Shown here one piece after another: positions 1-18,235 of a stretch of 64,000 nt of DNA. Made by a program: the position numbers and the translations under genes. The notes beneath the pieces were generated by a model that was not told the DNA's origin, did not search any database, and saw only the letters and a list, made by a program, of their open reading frames with translations. Position 1 is the first letter of the stretch; every line of letters starts with the position of its first letter. This DNA is from Zygnema circumcarinatum (taxonomy: Eukaryota; Streptophyta; Zygnematophyceae; Zygnematales; Zygnemataceae): NCBI GenBank assembly GCA_037447605.1, contig CM074804.1, positions 1,139,291 to 1,203,290 on the forward strand, given 5' to 3'.

Positions 1-1767
<1,767 letters not shown>

Positions 1768-2540
1768 CTAAAAGGGACCCAAAAGGAGGGGTACAAAAGG
1801 GGTATAAGGCGGAGGGGAGAAGAACGGGTAAAAAGAGGACGCGGGGGCAGGGGTATTCATTTTTAGAGGGGAAAAAACGGTAAATTTGGGTCACATTTTA
1901 GTGAATTAGTTTGACTAAGTTTAGCTATACTTGACCAGGTTTGATTCAGAAGCTCAGAGTGCTAAAATTAGACACAAAAAGAAACAAAACTTGACATTTG
2001 GCAGAATCCCTAGAAGGTTTAACGATTTTGAGTAAATTAATAAATAGACAGACGAATACAAAAAAGAAAAAACAGACTAATTGAACAGAATAACAAACAA
2101 ATAAAAAAAAATGACAACCTGAACATAATTAAATAACCAAACTGAAGCTATCCCATTGACTGAAGGAGCTACCTGCCGTTGTTGTGGCACTCTCTGCACT
2201 CTGCGCCATAGTGCGAAGCGCCGCCTGTTTCCATGTCTGTACAGTTGTCCGTGCGCTGCGACGGAGCGCTGTTGGAAGGTGTCCCATAAAGCTGCCAGCT
2301 GTCACAATGCAGGGACCACGTCACGTCACGCAAAGCTCACGGCTGCAGCTGAACGGTTTCCATGCATTCAGTTCAATTATTTAAAACCTAATTAGCACAA
2401 GCGAAAAACATTCGCTACCCAGAGACTGACATAAATGCTCAACATCGCTCAAACATTCGCATTGCACCTGAAGTCCCACCCGCCTTCCTCCCTTAAATGC
2501 CCAAAGCCCAAACCCGTACACTCATAACGAGCGAGACTCT
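1768..2540. other. No clear gene; probable AlaRS 5' intron
   Basis: AT-rich stretch with no convincing coding block on either strand. It probably lies within the AlaRS transcript, between the 1767 acceptor and an upstream targeting exon. Confidence 0.35.
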
Positions 2541-2559
2541 CACTTCTCGCCTCCCTTAG

Positions 2560-2860
2560 CTTCTCCCACAGCTTCAGCCATATGACCATCAACCATTGTC
2601 ACTGCATCACACCCTCTCCTCTTTCTCTCCTCTCCCCCTCTTCCCTGCCTTCCCTCTCCCTCTCCCGGTCGACTCCTCCTCTCACCCACTCCATCCCACC
2701 CTCCCACTCCTCCCCTCCATCTCCTCCCCCTCCGCCCATTCACCCTGAACCCTCACCCCCCCCCCCCCCTCCGCGAGGCAGTAGTCCCCTCACCTCCCCC
2801 CTCCCCCCCACTCCATCGCTCCCCCTGCGCATGGCTCGCTCCCCCGCCCTCCGCCCGTCT
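2560..2860. repeat. CT/C-rich low-complexity tract
   Basis: Pyrimidine-rich sequence including a C homopolymer near 2757..2770. Both strands have open frames only because of composition (Pro/Ser or Gly/Arg). No gene is called. Confidence 0.6.
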
Positions 2861-2875
2861 CCCCGGTGAGTAGCT

Positions 2876-2932
2876 ACGCCACGTGGCAGCGAGGCGTGCT
2901 GCCACGTGTCCCGAGTGACACGTGGCGAGCCG
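2876..2932. promoter_or_regulatory. Cluster of three ACGTG boxes
   Basis: Three CACGTG/CCACGTG-type boxes lie within about 55 bases. This is the core of plant G-box/ABRE elements bound by bZIP or bHLH factors. The cluster is just upstream of, or within, the tentative AlaRS first exon. It could be a promoter element or, if that exon is real, coding sequence. Confidence 0.4.
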
Positions 2933-3340
2933 AGAGCGCAGGAGCGCGGTCCCTCCAATGGACTCCATGGCCGCCACGAGGCGTCGAGCGGGCAGGATCC
3001 TCAAATGTGGATTTTTTTAAGCGCAAAATTTTAGTGCATTCAGCCAGCGGGCAGGAAACATACACTTTAAAATATAAATAAATTGCAGATTAGGGGCCAT
3101 TGCGCGACGGAGCCAGGCCGGCTGCGCATGTTTTCGAGGCCAATGCCAATTCGCGTCCTCTCTTTTTGCAAGGAAGAGGAAGTCAGCGAGTTGCCCCGTC
3201 GATAGTATTTGCAAAGTTGGTCCTCCTGAGTGTACGGCTCTGGAACGTTAAGTTGCCATCGGCCGTCCACGTCGACTGAAAATCGGATTTAAAAAGATAA
3301 AAATAATTTATACAAATAATTTAAAAAAAGTCAGTATGCA

Positions 3341-3413
3341 GGTTCCGTGGCCCAATGGATAAGGCGCTGGTCTACGAAACCAGAGATTCTGGGTTCGATC
3401 CCCAGCGGAATCG
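3341..3413 (+). tRNA. tRNA-Arg (anticodon ACG)
   Basis: A 73-nt cloverleaf. Acceptor stem GGTTCCG pairs with CGGAATC (one G-T), the D-arm has TGGCCCAATGGATAA, the anticodon stem CTGGT/ACCAG encloses loop CTACGAA (anticodon ACG), and the T-arm has GGTTCGATCCC. There is no intron and CCA is not encoded. A run of six T at 3414..3419 fits an RNA polymerase III terminator. Confidence 0.95.
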
Positions 3414-3419
3414 TTTTTT
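3414..3419 (+). terminator. Pol III T-run terminator
   Basis: Six consecutive T directly follow the tRNA-Arg discriminator base. Confidence 0.75.
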
Positions 3420-3720
3420 GCCACCACCGCTGCGCAGCAACTACGGCGAGTTCTCTCGCCTCGCGAAAGCGGGAGGGGGAACTACGTAGAGCGCGGGAGC
3501 CAGCCTGCCCGAAAAATAATGTTGGAGCTTCCCGGACGCTGGCGGGTCCGGTTAGCCCATTTTGTTGTTTTCGGGCGAGACCCCAATTTGGAGGGAGGGG
3601 TCCATTCAACGCCCCGTCTGCCTCTGCGAGATGATGACGTCGGCAAGTTGGATGAACCACGTCAGCAAAAGCGGGGATGTTGAAAAAGTACAATAATGTA
3701 CATTATGCTAAGGTCAGATG

Positions 3721-3793
3721 CGATTCCGCTGGGGATCGAACCCAGAATCTCTGGTTTCGTAGACCAGCGCCTTATCCATTGGGCCACGGAACC
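3721..3793 (-). tRNA. tRNA-Arg (anticodon ACG), second copy
   Basis: Identical over all 73 nt to the tRNA-Arg at 3341 but on the opposite strand. The two genes converge with a 307-bp spacer. No T-run directly follows; the nearest run of T on this strand is roughly 30-40 nt downstream, so termination may be less efficient. The flanks differ from those of the first copy, so the duplication is confined to the gene. Confidence 0.95.
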
Positions 3794-4161
3794 GGGTTGA
3801 CACAGTCATCGTGAGCCTAAATATGAAAACATATTTTTACTATTTAAATTTATCCACAAATTACAACATATAATTAAGTTTCCTAAAATTGCGGTGCGAT
3901 GCGCCCTTGCAATCATGCAGTGAATGGAGTTAAATCTGAACGCGATGAACGGGCGAGTTAATCTTTCATCTTTAGTCACTCCGCCTCAAATTCCAAATGG
4001 CGAGAACTTTAAGAACCCACTCTGAACCACCCCCCAAGGGCACTCAAGCTGGGCAAGGGAATCGCGGTTTAAATCAAACCATTTATTATTCACGCCAAGG
4101 AGGACAAAACAAACGCACATCTCCGCACGGCCCAAAAGTTCCTCTCTCTCCTCCCTTCACC

Positions 4162-6530
4162 TCAAAACTCAAGAGCCACTACCTTGCCTTCTACCAGGGC
4201 ACTACCTCTACTCGCTCCCTCCAAAAACAGATGAGCCCCATCCTCCTCAATGTCAACTACCACCTCTACAAACCTAGCGTTGTTCCATGCCTCTGTTAGA
4301 TCCTCCGTTCCGTCCTCATACACGAACACACTACACAAATATCTTCCTTTTTTAGGGGGCTGGTTCAAAAAATTGCTCTGAGGAACGACTAGTTTCTGTA
4401 TGGGTTTTCTGAGGGCGGAGCTCCCTCCTCCCTGCTCCCACTCCTCCCCTCCCACACCCCCCGGTAATGAGAAGACCAGTCGATACCTTCGTCCTAAAAG
4501 CCGAGCTACTGTCTCCATGTCCCCACATGCTAACTCCCTCCTCACTCGAGATGATGACACCTGTCTCCCTTCTTCTCCTCCACTACCACATTCTCCTCTC
4601 TCCCTACCCCCTTCCCTCCCTACACACTTCTCACCTTCGATCTCCTTTATCTCCTCACTCTCTTTGATCGCTTTACTACTTCTCCGTTCAGTTGCTGTTC
4701 CATCACTACATGGAACATCGAGAACTGGGTCCACAATGTGAACAAGGAGGCCGTGTTTTCGGCTGAGACGCTCCAAATCTTCTGCAGTTCCCTGTGCCCG
4801 ATATCCAAACCGATAATTTTCGCCTGCCCGAGAAAGAAGGTCACATGGGTCAAAATAAAATATGTGAGATAAGGGTAGAGGGGGGAAGGAGAGAGAGGAA
4901 AGGAAGGGCGGGCAGGAGAGAGAGAAAAGAGGACCGGTAATGGTAGTGAAGGAGGGGAGAGAGAGAGACACGGGAGAGTGGGGGAAGGAGAATACAGGGG
5001 AAGAGGGAAAGGAAGACGGAAAAAGAAAGGGGGAGAGAGAATATAGGAGTGGAGAGAGTGGGGAAAAGAGTCATAGGAGAAAACCAGGGTATGCAGGAAA
5101 AATTATGCGAATGAGGGAATGCGACAGAAAGAGGGAAATAGCGTCAGTACAAGAGAGCGAGAGAGGAAGAAAAAAAAGAAAACGAAAGAAAAAGGAAAGA
5201 AGAAAGAAGGAAAGAAAGGAAGAAAGAAAGTGTTAGCTGGAATGCAACAGTGAAAGTGAATTGAAGTATGCCGAATGAAAAACCGCGAAAGAAAGCGGGA
5301 ATGAGATTCAACGAAAGTGAGCGAGAAAGAAGAGAGAGACAGAGAGAGAGACAGAGAGAGAGACAGAGACAGAGAGAGAGAGAGAGAGAGGCAACCACCT
5401 GCCACGACCCCCTTGACCCGCAGGTCCTCCTTGAGCAGCTGCACGAAGGCCTCCGCGGTGAGTCCCCTCACTGTCCGGAAGGCGAGCCTCGCCTCCCTCG
5501 CGGGCCACCCCCCCAGCACGCGCGGCCGGTCGGGCGGGGCCACCAGCGGCAGCCTGCCCCGTGGGGCGGGGCGGGGCGGGGCTTGGCTTCTCTACTCGGC
5601 CTCACTCTATTCACTCGGTCTTCACTTATGCATTCGATAGGAATGTGAGGGTTGGTGGGTTGTTTGTTTGGTTTTGTTTGGTTATTCGTTCATTTGTTTG
5701 TGTATCTAGGCATTTTCGGGCATGAACTGATTGTTGGAGAGAGGGAGGGGAAGGGGCAAGGGGAGAGCAAGGGGGAGGGAGAGGGGAGGGATTGGCATTG
5801 TTAGTGGGGGGGGGGTTGAAGCTGTGAAGGTCAAATCCCGTGTGGGAGGGAGAGAGAGAACGAGGGGTGGGGACGGAGAGGAAAGTACGAGGGACGGAAC
5901 TGGAAGGTGCGATGGGTGTGAAGCGGAAGCGTGAGGTGGGGACAGCGAGGGGCGGAGAGGATAGATGGGCAGGGAATGAGAGAGAGCGCAATAGAGAACG
6001 CGCGCGGAAGAGACAGGGAGAGAGAGAGCGCGAAAGAGAGAGCGAGAGAAAGAGCACCTGGGCTCCCAGCCGAGCACCTCCGCCATGCCGTCGAAGGAGA
6101 GCATCCATGGCGGGCCCAAGCGCGCCGCGGCCTCCGCCAGCGCGCGGTGCCCCAAATGCAGCGCGTCGAACTTCCCCAGCGCCGCCACGCCGCCTGCAGC
6201 ACACAGGGAAGGGTTCAGGGGCAGGGGACAGGGGGGTTCCTAACCCTAAAATCATGAAGACTTTGACGATCCTGAACCCTAACCCTACAAGCCCCCAAGA
6301 CCCTAACTAGCCGAAAAGCCGTAGGATTCGCAAAAGCGTTCAGAAGTTACCTTTGATGTCGGCATTCAACTCTGCCCTTTCTAGCGACGCCTTGCACGGG
6401 GAAGAAATAATTCCACTTTGGGACCTTTTTTCAAAAGGCTTCCTGCCCGTAGTTTGGAATCCTTCGTCCCGACTGCTTCCCAACAAAGGGCAGAAGGAAA
6501 AATATTTCCTTTGGGAAATTTCTGCGTGGC
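4162..6530 (-). CDS. FAD synthetase, plastid RibF type
   Basis: Adenylylates FMN to FAD. Exons in transcript order: about 6351..6530 (5' boundary tentative), 6058..6193, 5399..5553, 4162..4823, joined in frame. The second exon has [10 protein letters not shown], the nucleotidyltransferase GxFDxxHxGH signature, and [14 protein letters not shown]. The third has RVLGGW and VKGVVAG, running on to [11 protein letters not shown] in the fourth, where [11 protein letters not shown] is the conserved SSxxR block. This matches plant RIBF1/RIBF2, which carry the FMN adenylyltransferase without a riboflavin kinase domain. A Glu/Lys/Gly-rich insertion of about 45 residues sits before QVSSSRVR. Introns are CT-rich in the sense direction. 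The first exon with the transit peptide is unresolved; a Met-started stretch around 6673..6849 ends at a good GTAAGC donor but its phase does not fit the acceptor I favour. Confidence 0.9.
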
Positions 6531-6849
6531 CTGTCAGAAAAATCATAACAGAACAGTTGAGGGTTTTAGGGTTTGAGGAGAATAACTTTTTAGGGTTTGG
6601 AAGTTTCGCCCGACATTGAAATCTGCAGAACATTAGGGTCAGGGGTTAGGGATCAGATTGCAGGTAAGGAATTTTTTTTAAGCTTACCGTGTTCCTGCCC
6701 GTTCCGTCTGCTGCGGTTTCCCCCGAGTCCGAGGCAGAGCGCCACGGGCAGCAAAAAATTGTCCTGGCTGCCCGGCGCATGGCTATGGCCATGGCCATGG
6801 CGGATGGGGGCATGGCGCAAGGCCGCCATCGCTCCGCCCTCCCCAGCAA

Positions 6850-7159
6850 AAAGTTAGGGTTCAGAAACCGCAGACCTCAGTAAGGGTTTAGGCCGCGGCC
6901 TCAGAAAGGGCCGCAGGTGGGAGCATTGGACCAACCATTGGATGGCATTTCTCAATGGTTGGTCAACCAATTGTTGGTAAGTTCGGAACCGGAATCGACC
7001 GTACAGCGACAGATCGGTCGTACGGTCGGTGCCCGACTGGATACGACGGAGCGGTCGGGCCCTCCAAAAACGGACGCGTGTCACATATCCCAATTTTTGG
7101 CTGTATTTGTCGGAACCTTCGAGGAAGGCCCGGGGTCGGGGAGGAGGGGGAGGGAGGCC
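6850..7159. promoter_or_regulatory. Divergent promoter between RibF and LCIB-like A
   Basis: About 300 bp separates the presumed RibF 5' end (-) from the LCIB-like A start (+). It contains a near-palindromic ACCATTGG...CCAATTG segment near 6930..6975 and several CCGTACAG/CGTACGG words at about 6995..7030. GTACGG words recur in other promoters in this window. Confidence 0.5.
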
Positions 7160-11996
<4,837 letters not shown>

Positions 11997-13801
11997 TCGC
12001 TGTACAGATTGCAGGGGAGGGTTCAGGGGAGTAGGTGCGTTATGTTGAGTTGCTGTAACATATGGAGGAGCTTTCCGTGTTCATAGAAAAGGAGGAAATG
12101 GGTCAGTTTCTGTTTATCTTTTGCGACAAGTCTTATAGATGGACCAGCTCTATATAGGCGGTTGAAAATAGAACATTTGCTTATACAGTGGTTTGCTTAT
12201 TGGGTCAAGTAGAAAGCGGATTGATTGGAAACGAAAAGTTGTATTGAAATGCTTAACGTATTTAGGAGGATTGATTGTTTTTCTTTTAAAAGAAAAGGAC
12301 AGAAAAATGTAAAGATCTGTTTTTGTTCCCTTTTTTTAATGTATGAAACAAATTTTGAAGCTTATATTCCCCGTCGAGTGCAGCTTTTCCTTTCGTTTCC
12401 TTTGAGATGTGGGTGAGGGTGTGGGGGGCGAGAGCGAGGGAGGGAGTAAACAAAAACTAACACATTTCCTCCTGTGCACACGGAAAGCTCCGTCACATGT
12501 TATAGCAACTCCGCATAATGCACCTACTTCCCTGAACCCTCCCTTGTAATCTGTTCAGCGACTAACAGATGGCTGAGAAGCGTTTCCTCTCCCTTCCCGC
12601 CTCCCCCCCCTCCCTCCCTCCCTCCCTCCCTCCCTCCCTCCCTCCCTCCCTCCCTTCCTCCCTCCTACCTCCTCCTACCCTCCTTGGCGCTACATGGCGG
12701 TCGGAGCCGGGCTGCCGCTCTTTATTTTGAAGACATGCCAGAGTGGGAGAATTTTCAGCCTCTGTAGATGTTTTGGAAAAGCTCAACATATGTGAAAATT
12801 CTGAGAAGGATATTCTCCTTTCTCTCAATTTCAAAAGTGTGAAATACTTAGGCTTTGAAAGGGACAGGTCTGGGCGCCATATCCAACTCCAACAACAAAC
12901 AACATGCAAAGATTGGTCTCATGCACCGTAACAGCAGGACGGCGACATGTACAGTGAAGAATTTGACATCTCCAATATGCAAATTGACAACAATTCAACA
13001 GTGAAATGAAGGGAGCACAAAGTTGACAATTGAGAGTCTCGCTCGCATCTTTCAACCGAGAGAGAAACTAAGTGCGTGGCACGGAGGGTTTCACTTCGCG
13101 GCGGCACGGCGTGACGCGTGGCGGTAGCTCTGACACCACCGACCGACCGGTCTCGGCGCATTAATGCTCGGCGGCAGGGACAGCGCCAAATGTGTTCTGC
13201 TTGCCCCATCCGTGCGACGATCGCTTCGGATTAGTGGGTTGGATTCCGGGCAGCACTAAAAAACGTTTGGCTGCGGCAGACCGCGACGCTCGCGCCGCCC
13301 CTTCGTCGGGACATTTCCTTGGCCGCGTTTGCACGCGCGCAGATGCGACACAAACAGGACTGTCCCTTGCCACGTGGCGTGTGTCGACTGGTGTTCTGCG
13401 GATGGGATGACGTGGTCGGGCAGCGAAACGTCGCGAGACTCGTGACAGGGCCCACTTGTCGATGACGTCATCTGCCGGAAATTCGGCGCCAGCACCACAC
13501 GCGTGGTAGATGCGCACGTGCGGTCCGAGATAAGGAATTCAGACCAATCAAGACGCGCCACAAAGACGTTTATTTTTCCACCTGGCGCGCTGACATTGAA
13601 TCTCCGCGATTCTGGGAAAGATGGAACGCCAATTGTCAGGGTCGCCTCGCGTGCTCTCTATCACTCTCGCTCTCTCTCACTCTCTCTCACTCTCTGGCGC
13701 TTCAGTCTCTGGGGGAAACTGAGGGGGATAGGGTAGGCCTACGAGAGGAACCAGGCGTATCTATCAGTTAGGGTTTTGAAATTCTTGCAAGGCTTCAAGC
13801 C
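11997..13801. other. Intergenic region; CCCT repeat and promoter of the next gene
   Basis: No gene seen. A CCCT tetranucleotide array lies at about 12606..12660. From 13080 to 13560 the sequence is rich in ACGTG, GACGTC and GCGTGGC words, including a dyad GATGACGTCATC at about 13461..13472, typical of bZIP-bound promoters. CT-rich leader sequence precedes the ATG at 13802. Confidence 0.5.
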
Positions 13802-15642
13802 ATGGCGAATCTGAGATTCCAGGAGTCCCCCACCTTCGCTGCTCGCCATGCAGGAGGAGTCTCTGCTCGTGCTTGGAGCTGGCTTCTTGGAGGACTTGGC
13901 TTCCGCAATGAGGAGAAATCGGAGACATTGCAAAGCGCTGCTCTCGAGGTGATGAGCGCGGCCGGAAAGGGAGGGGCGATTGAGGAGCCTCTGTGCCACA
14001 TGGCGGCTTGCGAGGACTCTCAGGATGAGAGTTTTGAAGATGCGTTCAGTGAGTGGGAGAACGCGCTGTTTCCACCCACGCCAGTTCGTGTGGAGGTAGG
14101 AAAGGCGGCCATGGCGGCCGCAGAAATTGGGCGGGAGGAAGAGGGAGTTGGAGAGGGAGAGGGAGAGAAGGGGCAAACTGAGGGAAGTGAGACTAGGAGG
14201 GAGGTTGAGAGGGATGGAGTGAAGGGCGGAGGGGAGAAAGCCGGGATTTGGCGGGAGGGAGAGGTGGGGGAAGGTGAGAAGCTTCTCCATGCAAAGAGGA
14301 AGGCTGGAGATTTGACGGAGGAGCTTCCGACGCCGCTTAGGACGAAATGGCCGCGGCGATGGATTCATCCTTTTCCTCCAATGCGTCTTTTGGACGATTT
14401 GAACTGCACTGAGGAGGAGCCTATGGAATGCAATGGGAGCTCAGTGGAGGATCGATTGTTCTGCGAGATGAGGAAGAAGTCCTTCCTTGAAGCGAATCTG
14501 GATGCTTTAAAAAATGAGGTAACACCCGCACTTTCGCTCTCTCCCACGCCCTTTGTCCCTTTCCCCTCCACTCTCTTTCTTTCTCTCCCTCTCTCCTTCT
14601 CTCTCTCCCTCTCCTTCTTTGTTCAGCTATTGTGTTTCTTTGCATACAGCTAGCAATAGACATGCCGGAAGAAAGCGTGGGCAGAAAGCGGCAGATGGGG
14701 AGCATCCAAACCGTTGAAATGGAAGGGAATGGTGCCGCAATCCATCAACTTGAAATTGATATTGTAGCTGAATTTTATTTTTGTTTGTCTGTTCGTTTCG
14801 CAGATGGAGATGAAGGCGGACCAGATGCTGCAGCTGGAAGCGGAGTACGATGAAAGCGTTGTGCACTTTGAGAGGGTCCGCAAGAGCGCCTGCGCGCGCT
14901 CTGAAGTCGAGCAGTTGAAGAGGGAGGCGGCGGCGGTCGAGGAGGGGAACAGGGCCTTTGTGGAGGGCACGTGGCGGGCCGCACAGCAGACCCATGCGGC
15001 GGCGGAAGGGCGCTTAGCAGAAGCGATGAAGGTGAAGGGGGTGGTGGAGGAGGAGGCGAGGAAGCTCGAGAGGGTGGAGGCGGAGTCCAACAAGGTGAGC
15101 TTGATGGGACTCGCAGTTGCTTCAAGAAACGCAGGAAATAAGCAATAGAGTTTGCAGTTTCAAGTGATAGCGATCTGCAGTGAGTTTTGTTTTGGATTCT
15201 TTGTTTCCTTATACATACCAATCTGACCCCTTCAGTCTGCTCTTTTCGCAAGCCTTACTTCACTTTCTCCTCCTCGTTTACGGTTCAAGTTCTACAAATT
15301 GTTTGAGGTCTTTGCTTGAGATTGACCGGAGTGGTGTGATGTGGCGCGTCCTGACAGGCCCTCTTGAAAGCGATTGAAGAGAAGAACGAGCTTGCAGTTT
15401 TGCTTCGTGAGAGGAAGGAGTTGTTGGATCAAATTGCGAAGATGGAAGACGGCGAGGAGGTGATGAATGACGCCATTGTGAACTTGACGAGGAAGAGATC
15501 GGAACTCTCAGATGAAGTTGATCACTTGGAGCAAATGAAGGCGCAGCTGCAGAACGGTGCAGCTGCAGAGGAGGGCGCGGCAGGAGAGAGGACGATGGGA
15601 GGGCTCCAAGCCAACAAGAGAAGGAGGACGACCGCGAGCTGA
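13802..15642 (+). CDS. Unrecognised coiled-coil protein
   Basis: Four exons fit without frame breaks, all phase 0: 13802..14518, 14650..14763, 14804..15094, 15358..15642; about 468 residues. Residues 1-100 are mixed and include an acidic stretch, SQDESFEDAFSEWENALFP. Residues 100-165 are a Gly/Glu low-complexity linker. A basic-aromatic patch, RTKWPRRWIHPFPP, follows. From about residue 220 to the end the protein is strongly heptad-like (LEAEYDESVVHFERV, LLRERKELLDQIAKM, LTRKRSELSDEVDHLEQMK) and ends in a basic KRRRTT tail that could be a nuclear signal. A kinetochore, cytoskeletal or chromatin scaffold role is conceivable, but I recognise no family. The second exon is the least certain. Confidence 0.65.
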
Positions 15643-16480
15643 GTTGAATCTTTTTTATTATTTATCTTGTATCAATTCTGCATTGCAAAAGTTTGGTCCA
15701 AGACGAAAAACACGTCAAACTTGGAGATGTGAAGGTAATGGAAGGAGACCACACATTCCGTGGTTCTGGAGTTACATGCGATCGCAATTCAGTCCAAGCG
15801 TTGTGGGGCCGGCTGCTTCTATTTGAAGGTTAGAAGGACCTTTTAGGGGAACAGGCTCTCCAGTTCATGACCAGATAAGGGAGCTTCTCTGCAAGGAGAG
15901 TCTCCATGTACAGTTGTGTGCATTCGGCTATTCGTCCTTTTGTAGATACGGGAACTGAATCAGGAACTGACAAAGAAAAGGGCAGAGGGAGGGAGAGGGA
16001 TGGAAGGCTGGTACAAACTCCGTACGGTCGTTTGCTTTCGTCTTAGAACTTTTCTTTCATTGGTTGATGTGTCCATTCATTCAACCCTTTTTTTTATTTT
16101 GTTTTACTTCGGCATTTTGTTTCAAAATAAAATGCAGTAGTAGAGGTTGGTTCACTCTGATGATGAAAAGTGTTCTCTAACTCTCTCGCTCTACCCCTCT
16201 CCCTGTTAAGAGTGGTGACCATCAAAGTTTAATTTCACGAAAGTTTAGTCTCTTTCGTAAGAGAGGATGCAGCTGTATAGCTCTCGTTTTTTTTGGCAAG
16301 AGGCCTTGTCTAAATGAAAACTCGCAGTCTTATCCTCTCAAACACGGCGTGTGCTTCGTCTCTCCTCCGCCTGCCTCTCCAAGCACACCTGTAATGTTTC
16401 TGTGCGCTGACTTGTCTTCTTTCACTTGAAGTTCACCCCTCCTCCCCCATACACTCCCATACCTCTCTGTGCCCCAGCCC
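15643..16480. other. 3' flank, no gene seen
   Basis: Holds the probable 3' UTR of the coiled-coil gene, including an AATAAA-like AAAATAAAAT near 16126, then unannotated spacer. Confidence 0.4.
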
Positions 16481-16489
16481 ACACTTTAA

Positions 16490-16860
16490 AGAATATTGAA
16501 GGCCGCAATAACTGTAAGGCTCTACTATCCCATTGACACTCTCGAGCACCGCCATGGCTCTCTCCAAGGCAGATCTGACCATGTTGTACATTACAAAATC
16601 AGGTCTACTTCCCTAGTCATAGAGGCCTTTGCCTCCAACGCGATATGCCTCACATTTTGCAAAATTCGTGGTTTCCTCTAGAGCCGTATTGTTGGGCCTA
16701 GAAGCAACATTCCACTCATGCCCTTTCTTTCGTGCCTATGTCATTTGTGGACGATTCACATTGGTTCTACATATTTCCTCTTGACCAACGGCCATGTACA
16801 TTTGATGGCATCCCTCCCCATCATGCAGTGATGATCATCCTAATTCCTCTCCATTGCAAC
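16490..16860 (-). mobile_element. Degenerate transposase-like remnant
   Basis: On the minus strand the frame YNMVRSALERAMAVLESVNG near 16535..16590 resembles the N...HS..R...ERAFGVLK block of PIF/Harbinger-type DDE transposases. Further along the same strand MPSNVHG is followed by a frame-broken tail. MPSNVHG recurs at about 40995 (+) and 62735 (-) with related flanks. Frames are broken, so this is a relic at best, and the family assignment is weak. Confidence 0.35.
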
Positions 16861-16979
16861 TCGCTGCAAGATGAAGCAGCTTGCTTGTATCTTTCCTTGC
16901 TGAAGTAGTTCCCTGGCATGAAAGCCAACTTTGGTTCCCTTCAACAAATGGAACCCCTCCTCCTCGACTGACGGCGCAG

Positions 16980-17590
16980 TTCCATCGACCGCTTCGCCGT
17001 CGTGAGGGACGCTGTAGCGAGTTCCGTCAGGACGCGTGTTACTGACGTGGCTCCTGCGTGACTGCCACGTATGTATTTGCACCAATCACAAGTGGCTACG
17101 TGGCATCCAGAATCGACCTGGTGCCACGTATGAGGCGGTGCCACGCTGTCGCGGCTCGCAAGTAAGGGCCAGTTTCCATCAGCCCGTTATTCCGACGTGG
17201 CGTCGTAATGGACGACGACCCATGGGTTCCATGAGGCCGTTTCCACCAACGTGGCGCCGACGTGGCTGCCACGTGGTAACGAGGCACCGTTCCACAGAAT
17301 GCTGCTCCGGAGGTGGTGTAACGCCATTACGACCATTCGCGTGCCACCACGTGGCTACCAAAGATACGCCAGCGTGCGACTGCCACGTTGGCTGGAAGCC
17401 GTCAACGCTCGGTGACCGCCGGTCGTGGTCGCAGGTCGCTTCAGCGCCGAGGAAACTTCCGAAGGTGCAGCCATGGCTGCCAACTTATCTGGAAAACCAC
17501 GAGAAGAAGCCCGAGTGCCTGCGAACGGACAACGGGCGTTTCATGAGTCAGTCAGCCAAAGGGCGTAGAAGCTCGTTGCAGGAGGGAGGG
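16980..17590. repeat. ACGTGG-rich dispersed repeat, copy 1
   Basis: Dense CCACGT/ACGTGG words in both orientations (more than ten in about 400 bp). The segment 17315..17400 is nearly identical to 20477..20562, and the GGTTTCCATCAGCCCGTT-like part near 17165..17190 is the reverse of sequence at about 20130..20150. No coding potential; likely a non-autonomous repeat carrying G-box-like cores. Confidence 0.65.
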
Positions 17591-17599
17591 CTGCAGAGT

Positions 17600-18235
17600 T
17601 AAGCTCTGGCACTTAACCCTAGAATAGGGGATGAGCACGGGGGGGGCTCTCTTCCCATTCTCGCCTTAGGATTAGGGTTTGGAGACGGCTCTGGAGCATG
17701 CCGGAAGGGGGGGGGGTGTGTCCCTTTACTTCTCGTGCCGATGGAGATTTTTTGTTAGAGGGAGGAGGGAGATCGCACTCTATGAAGGTCTAATGGTTGT
17801 GTCGCTGCTACTCCGCGCTTTAGAAGCAATTGATTAGGGTTGTAATTATTATTATTCTTTTTGTTTAATTAATTTGAGTACGTGATTGGCAATTTTTCAC
17901 TTTCAGATTTTTGCTTCCATTCTCTTGGATGGCTTTTTCTAATGATGCTTGTGTTTTGGAGAGGAAAAAAACGAAATTGGAGTGGCTTTGCGGCACCAAA
18001 GCCAATGGCTAAAAAATGAGGGAAAAATAAAGGGAAAGAAGAAAGATTGAGGAAGGTGTAGAGAAATAGAGGTGTGCATAGAAACCATTGCCTCTTTGTT
18101 TTTGTTTTTCGAAAATGATTTTTTTTCGCTTTATCTTTGCCATTTTTTGTCTCTTTGTGTGCCTTTGTAGTCTGTAGTTGTTTATGTAATAATTTTTCCG
18201 TAGGGTTGTATGTAATTCGCAAGAAGCAATAAGCA
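17600..18235. other. Spacer, no gene seen
   Basis: T-rich sequence with G-runs near 17638 and 17706. No coding blocks recognised on either strand. Confidence 0.4.

Noticed and set aside
3331-3693. Protein-coding frames across the tRNA pair
   Set aside because: They are shadows of the tRNA genes and their spacer, with no family similarity.
16840-17602. Overlapping frames on both strands, up to 188 residues
   Set aside because: They lie in the ACGTGG repeat; composition and repetition explain them, and no domain is recognisable.
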